Shown here: piece by piece, positions 61,502 to 64,000 of the stretch
How the letters are laid out: every line of letters starts with the position of its first letter
How positions within the stretch are numbered: the stretch's first letter is position 1
DNA from: Xylanibacter ruminicola
Lineage (GTDB): Bacteria; Bacteroidota; Bacteroidia; Bacteroidales; Bacteroidaceae
Reading direction: 5' to 3'
Length of the DNA: 64,000 nucleotides
Assembly (NCBI RefSeq): GCF_900142525.1
Contig: NZ_FRBD01000021.1
Coordinates: 31,175 to 95,174, forward strand
Notes under the pieces: generated by a model
What the model was told of the DNA's origin: nothing
Databases searched by the model: none
The model's input: only the letters and a program-made list of their open reading frames with translations
Translations under genes and position numbers: made by a program

Positions 61502-61532
61502 AAAAAACGTGAGCAATTTACTTCGCTTACGT
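61502..61532 (-). terminator. Terminator of the structured RNA
   Basis: On the minus strand the stem ACGTAAGC / GCTCACGT (one G-T pair) with a 10-base loop is followed directly by TTTTTTATTTTT. Confidence 0.7.
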
Positions 61533-61650
61533 TTCAGAGGTATTGGGGATAACCTTAACTGCTTAAACGAGTAAATGCCCACGCCAAGCGGCGTGAACTA
61601 TCTACTTCGGTCCTTGCAGTTTTCATCAAATTCCCCAATTATCTGAAACA
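61505..61650 (-). ncRNA. Structured small RNA, 6S-like candidate
   Basis: Read on the minus strand, three nested stems enclose the region 61649-61531: GTTTCAGA and ATTGGGGA pair with TCCCCAAT and TCTGAAAC; AACTGC pairs with GCAGTT; CACGCC-GCTT-GGCGTG forms the apical hairpin. Large, mostly unpaired stretches lie between the second stem and the tip, giving the long-rod-with-bubble shape of 6S RNA. A near-consensus -7 box CACTTTTG (61656-61663) would start transcription at the base of the first stem, a better TATCTTTG lies at 61754-61761, and a terminator follows. Identity as 6S (for example the 6S-Flavo family) is a proposal from shape and context; it could instead be a leader of the YD-repeat gene. 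Confidence 0.5.
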
Positions 61651-61753
61651 AGAATCAAAAGTGGACGTTCTATATTATGTCCTTATTATTATCTTAGCCC
61701 ATAGGCAAATCATTTTAAATCATTCAACTTCAAGTTAATTATTTCTTTGAGGG

Positions 61754-61761
61754 CAAAGATA
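61754..61761 (-). promoter_or_regulatory. -7 box upstream of the structured RNA and YD-repeat gene
   Basis: TATCTTTG on the minus strand followed by CCC. It would direct a transcript through the structured RNA and towards the YD-repeat gene at 61425. Confidence 0.5.
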
Positions 61762-61944
61762 GGAATTATTATTGAAACTTACAAGGTTTTACAGAAAAAC
61801 TTGTTGTTATATCCTTCAATTTGGCTACATCTCTTATATATTATATTCGCTTTAACGCATTTCAGGATAAGCCAAGCGGCAAGAATCATAGAATCTGAGA
61901 AAGTAATTAAGTTCTCTGATCTTTTATGTTTTTTATTGATTTTC

Positions 61945-62006
61945 TTGCCGGTATCGGCAAAAAGTCGTATATTTGCAGCAGAAATTGGCGCGAAAACTTG
62001 CCGATA
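61945..62006 (+). promoter_or_regulatory. Promoter and operator of the truncated fic copy
   Basis: TATATTTG (61968-61975) is the -7 box. The palindrome TTGCCGGTATCGGCAA (61945-61960) covers the expected -33 region and spacer, and TTGCCGATA (61998-62006), the reverse complement of TATCGGCAA within it, lies between promoter and ATG 62017. The arrangement is repeated almost exactly before the intact fic gene. An 86-codon open frame across this region (61747-62007) is not considered a gene. Confidence 0.7.
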
Positions 62007-62016
62007 GAGTAGAAAT

Positions 62017-62337
62017 ATGGAGTATATATCAGTTAGTAAGTTTGCAGAAAAGTATGGTATTTCTGAGCGTACGGCTCGAAATAATTGTGCTCAAGGGAAG
62101 ATTGAGGGGGCTTTCTTAAAAGGAAAGACCTGGAATATTCCTGCAGATGCTACTTTGCCCAAACGTGGATTGAATAAGAAAAAAATATCTCCACTACTTA
62201 AGGCATTAAGAGAGCAGAAGGCTTCGAAACTAAAGGGTGGTATTTATCACCGCACCCAGATTGACCTTACATATAACTCTAATCATATTGAGGGCAAAAG
62301 TAGCAAATTATTTTGGGATAACAATTATTTAAGTTGA
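62017..62337 (+). pseudogene. Truncated copy of the Fic protein gene (HTH part only)
   Basis: 106 codons, of which the first 92 or so match the intact Fic protein at 62795 closely (MEYISVSKFAEKYGISERTA and GGIYHRTQIDLTYNSN are the same in both). It contains the DNA-binding N-terminus and the SNHIEG inhibitory motif, then diverges (KSSKLFWDNNYLS) and stops before any Fic catalytic core. A 146-bp fold-back element follows 23 bases later. As a free HTH domain it might still bind the shared operators. Confidence 0.8.
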
Positions 62338-62360
62338 AAATTTTGCTGCAACATAACAAA

Positions 62361-62506
62361 TACGACAGGAGCGAGAAAAAGTTTGGTCATATTCCTTATT
62401 AATAATAATTATATAATACTTTAATATAATATATTATATTAAGCATCATTACTCTTTTTCCACCTGTCCAATGTGGATGACCAAACTTTTTCTCCTTCCT
62501 GTCGTA
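62361..62506. repeat. 146-bp fold-back element with 30-bp inverted repeats
   Basis: The arms 62361-62390 (begins TACGACAGGAGCGAGAAAAA) and 62477-62506 are inverted copies with 28 of 30 positions identical. The core is AT-rich with overlapping TATAATATATTATATT-type palindromes. No open frame. Size and form fit a MITE; it sits at the break point of the truncated fic copy. Between it and 62722 nothing else was recognised. Confidence 0.75.
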
Positions 62507-62722
62507 ATGTTACAATTTCACCAGTTATCTATGCCGTATTACTTTATTAAGACTTTTATACCCTTACCATTAATGTTGACTATGCCAACCTGTTTAACTT
62601 CCAAACTTTATTTAAAAAAATGATTCAATGTGTATTATTAATAAGTGAATTATAGGAGACGAGAATTATGTAGTCGGAGAAATATAATATATACTTTGAT
62701 TTATGTTTTTTAGTATTATTTC

Positions 62723-62784
62723 TTGCCGGTATCGGCAGAAAATTGTATATTTGCGGCGTGAATTGGCGTAAAAACTTGCCGATA
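62723..62784 (+). promoter_or_regulatory. Promoter and operator of the intact fic gene
   Basis: TTGCCGGTATCGGCA (62723-62737) lies over the -33 region; the -7 box is TATATTTG (62746-62753); the inverted half-site TTGCCGATA is at 62776-62784, 10 bases before the ATG. Same layout as at 61945-62006. Confidence 0.7.
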
Positions 62785-62794
62785 GAGTAGAATT

Positions 62795-63682
62795 ATGGAG
62801 TATATATCAGTTAGTAAGTTTGCAGAAAAGTATGGTATTTCTGAGCGTACGGCTCGTAATTATTGTTCTCAAGGGAAGATTGAGGGGGCTTTCTTAACAG
62901 GAAAGACTTGGAATATTCCTGCAGATGCCGTTTTGCCCAAACGTGCTGCGAATAAGAAAAAGTTATCGCCACTACTTAAGGCATTAAGAGAGCAAAAGGC
63001 TTCGAAACTGAAGGGTGGTATCTATCATCGTACCCAGATAGACCTTACATACAACTCAAACAATATTGAGGGCAGTAAGCTGACTCACGATCAGACGCGA
63101 TATATCTTTGAAACCAATACGATTGGTGTTACTGATAGCTCTGTGAATGTGGATGACGTAGTAGAGACAGTGAATCATTTCAGTTGTATCGATTATATCA
63201 TCGACCATACTGAAGATAAACTGACAGAAGCATTGGTAAAGTATCTACATCTGTTACTGAAATCAGGAACATCAGATAGTAGAAAAGATTGGTTTGCTGT
63301 GGGCGAATATAAACGATTACCAAATGAGGTTGGTGGACAAGATACTTGTGCGCCAGAAGATGTGCACAAGCAAATGAAAGCACTATTGGATGAATATAAT
63401 CAGAAAAAGAATAAGTCTTTTGAGGATATTCTTGACTTCCACGTGCGATTTGAGCAGATTCATCCTTTCCAAGATGGTAATGGCCGCGTTGGACGTTTGT
63501 TGATGTTTAAAGAGTGTCTGGCTAATGATATCGTTCCTTTTATTATCACAGACGAACTGAAGATGTTCTATTATCGTGGCTTGAAAGAGTGGGGGCACAT
63601 TGATGGCTATCTTATAGATACTTGCTTAACAGCACAGGATATGTACAAGGAGCTGCTAAAGTATTTTAGAATAAAACAATAA
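62795..63682 (+). CDS. Fic family protein with N-terminal HTH domain
   Basis: A 295-residue protein. Residues about 1-50 form a helix-turn-helix domain of the excisionase/MerR type (SVSKFAEKYGISERTARNYC, then a GKTWNIPAD wing). SNNIEG near residue 89 matches the (S/T)xxxE(G/N) inhibitory motif that blocks ATP in autoinhibited Fic proteins. The catalytic motif HPFQDGNGRVGR lies near residue 223 with all key residues. It would transfer AMP to a hydroxyl group of a target protein. The inhibitory motif precedes the Fic core in the same chain (class II). The HTH domain probably binds the palindromes over its own promoter. Confidence 0.9.
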   Translation: MEYISVSKFAEKYGISERTARNYCSQGKIEGAFLTGKTWNIPADAVLPKRAANKKKLSPLLKALREQKASKLKGGIYHRTQIDLTYNSNNIEGSKLTHDQTRYIFETNTIGVTDSSVNVDDVVETVNHFSCIDYIIDHTEDKLTEALVKYLHLLLKSGTSDSRKDWFAVGEYKRLPNEVGGQDTCAPEDVHKQMKALLDEYNQKKNKSFEDILDFHVRFEQIHPFQDGNGRVGRLLMFKECLANDIVPFIITDELKMFYYRGLKEWGHIDGYLIDTCLTAQDMYKELLKYFRIKQ

Positions 63683-63739
63683 TAAAGTCGGGGTAGTGTA
63701 AGTTGAACTGTGTCAAGGCCATTTCCCTTATTATATTAA

Positions 63740-63783
63740 CCTCAGATGGGGGACACGATTTTTAATCGTGTTTTCCAGATGAG
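63740..63783. terminator. Hairpin at the end of the IS256-like element
   Basis: CCTCAGATG and ACACGATT pair with AATCGTGT and CAGATGAGG around a TTT loop. It lies after the transposase stop and probably stops transcription leaving or entering the element. Confidence 0.6.
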
Positions 63784-63803
63784 GAGCCTTTCTAGCTGCA
63801 AAG

Positions 63804-64000
63804 TTACATAATTTCATACCTATCTCCAAATTTTATCGCTATTTGTTGTGAAATAAGTGCCCAGTTCGCCAGGGGCATAGTCCACTTCTCGCTAATGTTA
63901 CGGTAAGCCAGGTAGACGAGTTTCTCCAAGGCTGTATCAGACGGGAATACGCCCTTGTTCTTCGTAACCTTGCGTATCTGACGGTGATAGCCTTCGACTG
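63804..64000 (-). CDS. IS256-family (mutator) transposase, C-terminal part
   Basis: About 65 codons on the minus strand ending at TAA (63804-63806). The translation reads VEGYHRQIRKVTKNKGVFPS, DTALEKLVYLAYRNISEKWT and ANWALISQQIAIKFGDRYEI. This is the conserved C-terminus of IS256-type DDE transposases. The N-terminal and catalytic parts lie beyond the window. Confidence 0.88.
   Translation of the reverse strand, partial: VEGYHRQIRKVTKNKGVFPSDTALEKLVYLAYRNISEKWTMPLANWALISQQIAIKFGDRYEIM

Larger units (their letters stand above)
63690..64000 (-). mobile_element. IS256-family insertion sequence, partial
   Basis: The transposase C-terminus at 63804-64000 runs off the window edge. The non-coding end holds a hairpin (63740-63783, ACACGATT-TTT-AATCGTGT core) and the stretch GTAAGTTGAACTGTGTCAAG near 63698-63717 that probably contains the terminal inverted repeat. 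The exact border cannot be fixed without the other end. Confidence 0.7.

Noticed and set aside
61343..61582. 79-codon open frame on the minus strand
   Set aside because: It crosses the terminator of the structured RNA and overlaps the start of the YD-repeat gene in another frame; no recognisable protein.
61531..61649. Structured RNA considered as integron attC site, SRP RNA or tmRNA
   Set aside because: No integrase or cassette and wrong end motifs for attC; lacks the conserved SRP apical loop and the tRNA-like ends of tmRNA.
61747..62007. 86-codon open frame before the truncated fic copy
   Set aside because: It runs through the fic promoter, palindrome and leader; no family resemblance and no parallel frame of merit before the second copy.

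Overview
The window looks like chromosomal DNA of a member of the Bacteroidales, most likely Prevotella or a close relative. The evidence is the recurring Bacteroidetes promoter (TTTG, about 20 bases, TAnnTTTG) in front of many genes, the weak Shine-Dalgarno sequences, and the gene content: DUF3109, GH95 fucosidase, TonB receptors, SdhC-A-B, a PRK/uridine-kinase-like nucleoside kinase, VapE and DUF6078. Genus is an inference. No rRNA, tRNA or CRISPR array was found. Two exact parS (ParB-binding) sites beside mnmG, apt and uvrC suggest the region lies in the origin-proximal part of the chromosome.

Layout. 1-8.5 kb: end of a caspase-like protein, DUF3109, a GH95 fucosidase with an AraC regulator, then a divergent ptb-buk-AGCS operon (acyl phosphate to ATP, plus amino acid uptake). 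8.7-13.9 kb: a SpoIIE phosphatase with TPRs, then a four-gene set of HPr-kinase-like enzyme (broken), SipW-type S26 peptidase, PqqD-like protein and ABC exporter, which resembles an uncharacterised peptide modification/export system. 13.9-18.4 kb: succinate dehydrogenase/fumarate reductase operon and a LUD protein. 18.5-31.7 kb: housekeeping genes (mnmG, apt, uvrC, dtd, mazG-like, deoC, prenyl synthase, polA, nucleoside kinase), interrupted by a DUF559 nuclease gene inside a 36-bp inverted repeat.

31.8-56.7 kb: Na/Pi transporter; a TPP riboswitch controlling a TonB receptor and a PnuC-like transporter (thiamine uptake); acyl-CoA ligase, prfB, CYTH and VanZ genes; two tandem NSS transporters and a HhH protein; tatA-tatC followed directly by two iron-sulfur proteins, one with a clear twin-arginine signal; ychF, lgt, an S66 peptidase, mutS; and a TonB receptor paired with a small HMA metal-binding protein.

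56.7-64 kb is accessory and repeat-rich: a beta-barrel protein, DUF6078, a lone vapE ATPase gene bracketed by about 120-140-bp inverted repeats, DUF1643, a YD-repeat-like secreted protein, a structured minus-strand RNA that resembles a 6S RNA, a duplicated fic locus (one truncated copy followed by a 146-bp fold-back element, one intact) with operator-like palindromes over both promoters, and the 3' end of an IS256-family transposase gene.

The most striking non-coding signal is a family of 15-bp palindromes (TTCCC-N5-GGGAA) repeated with an exact 22-bp period at two loci (3 and 4 units), with a decayed two-unit version at a third.
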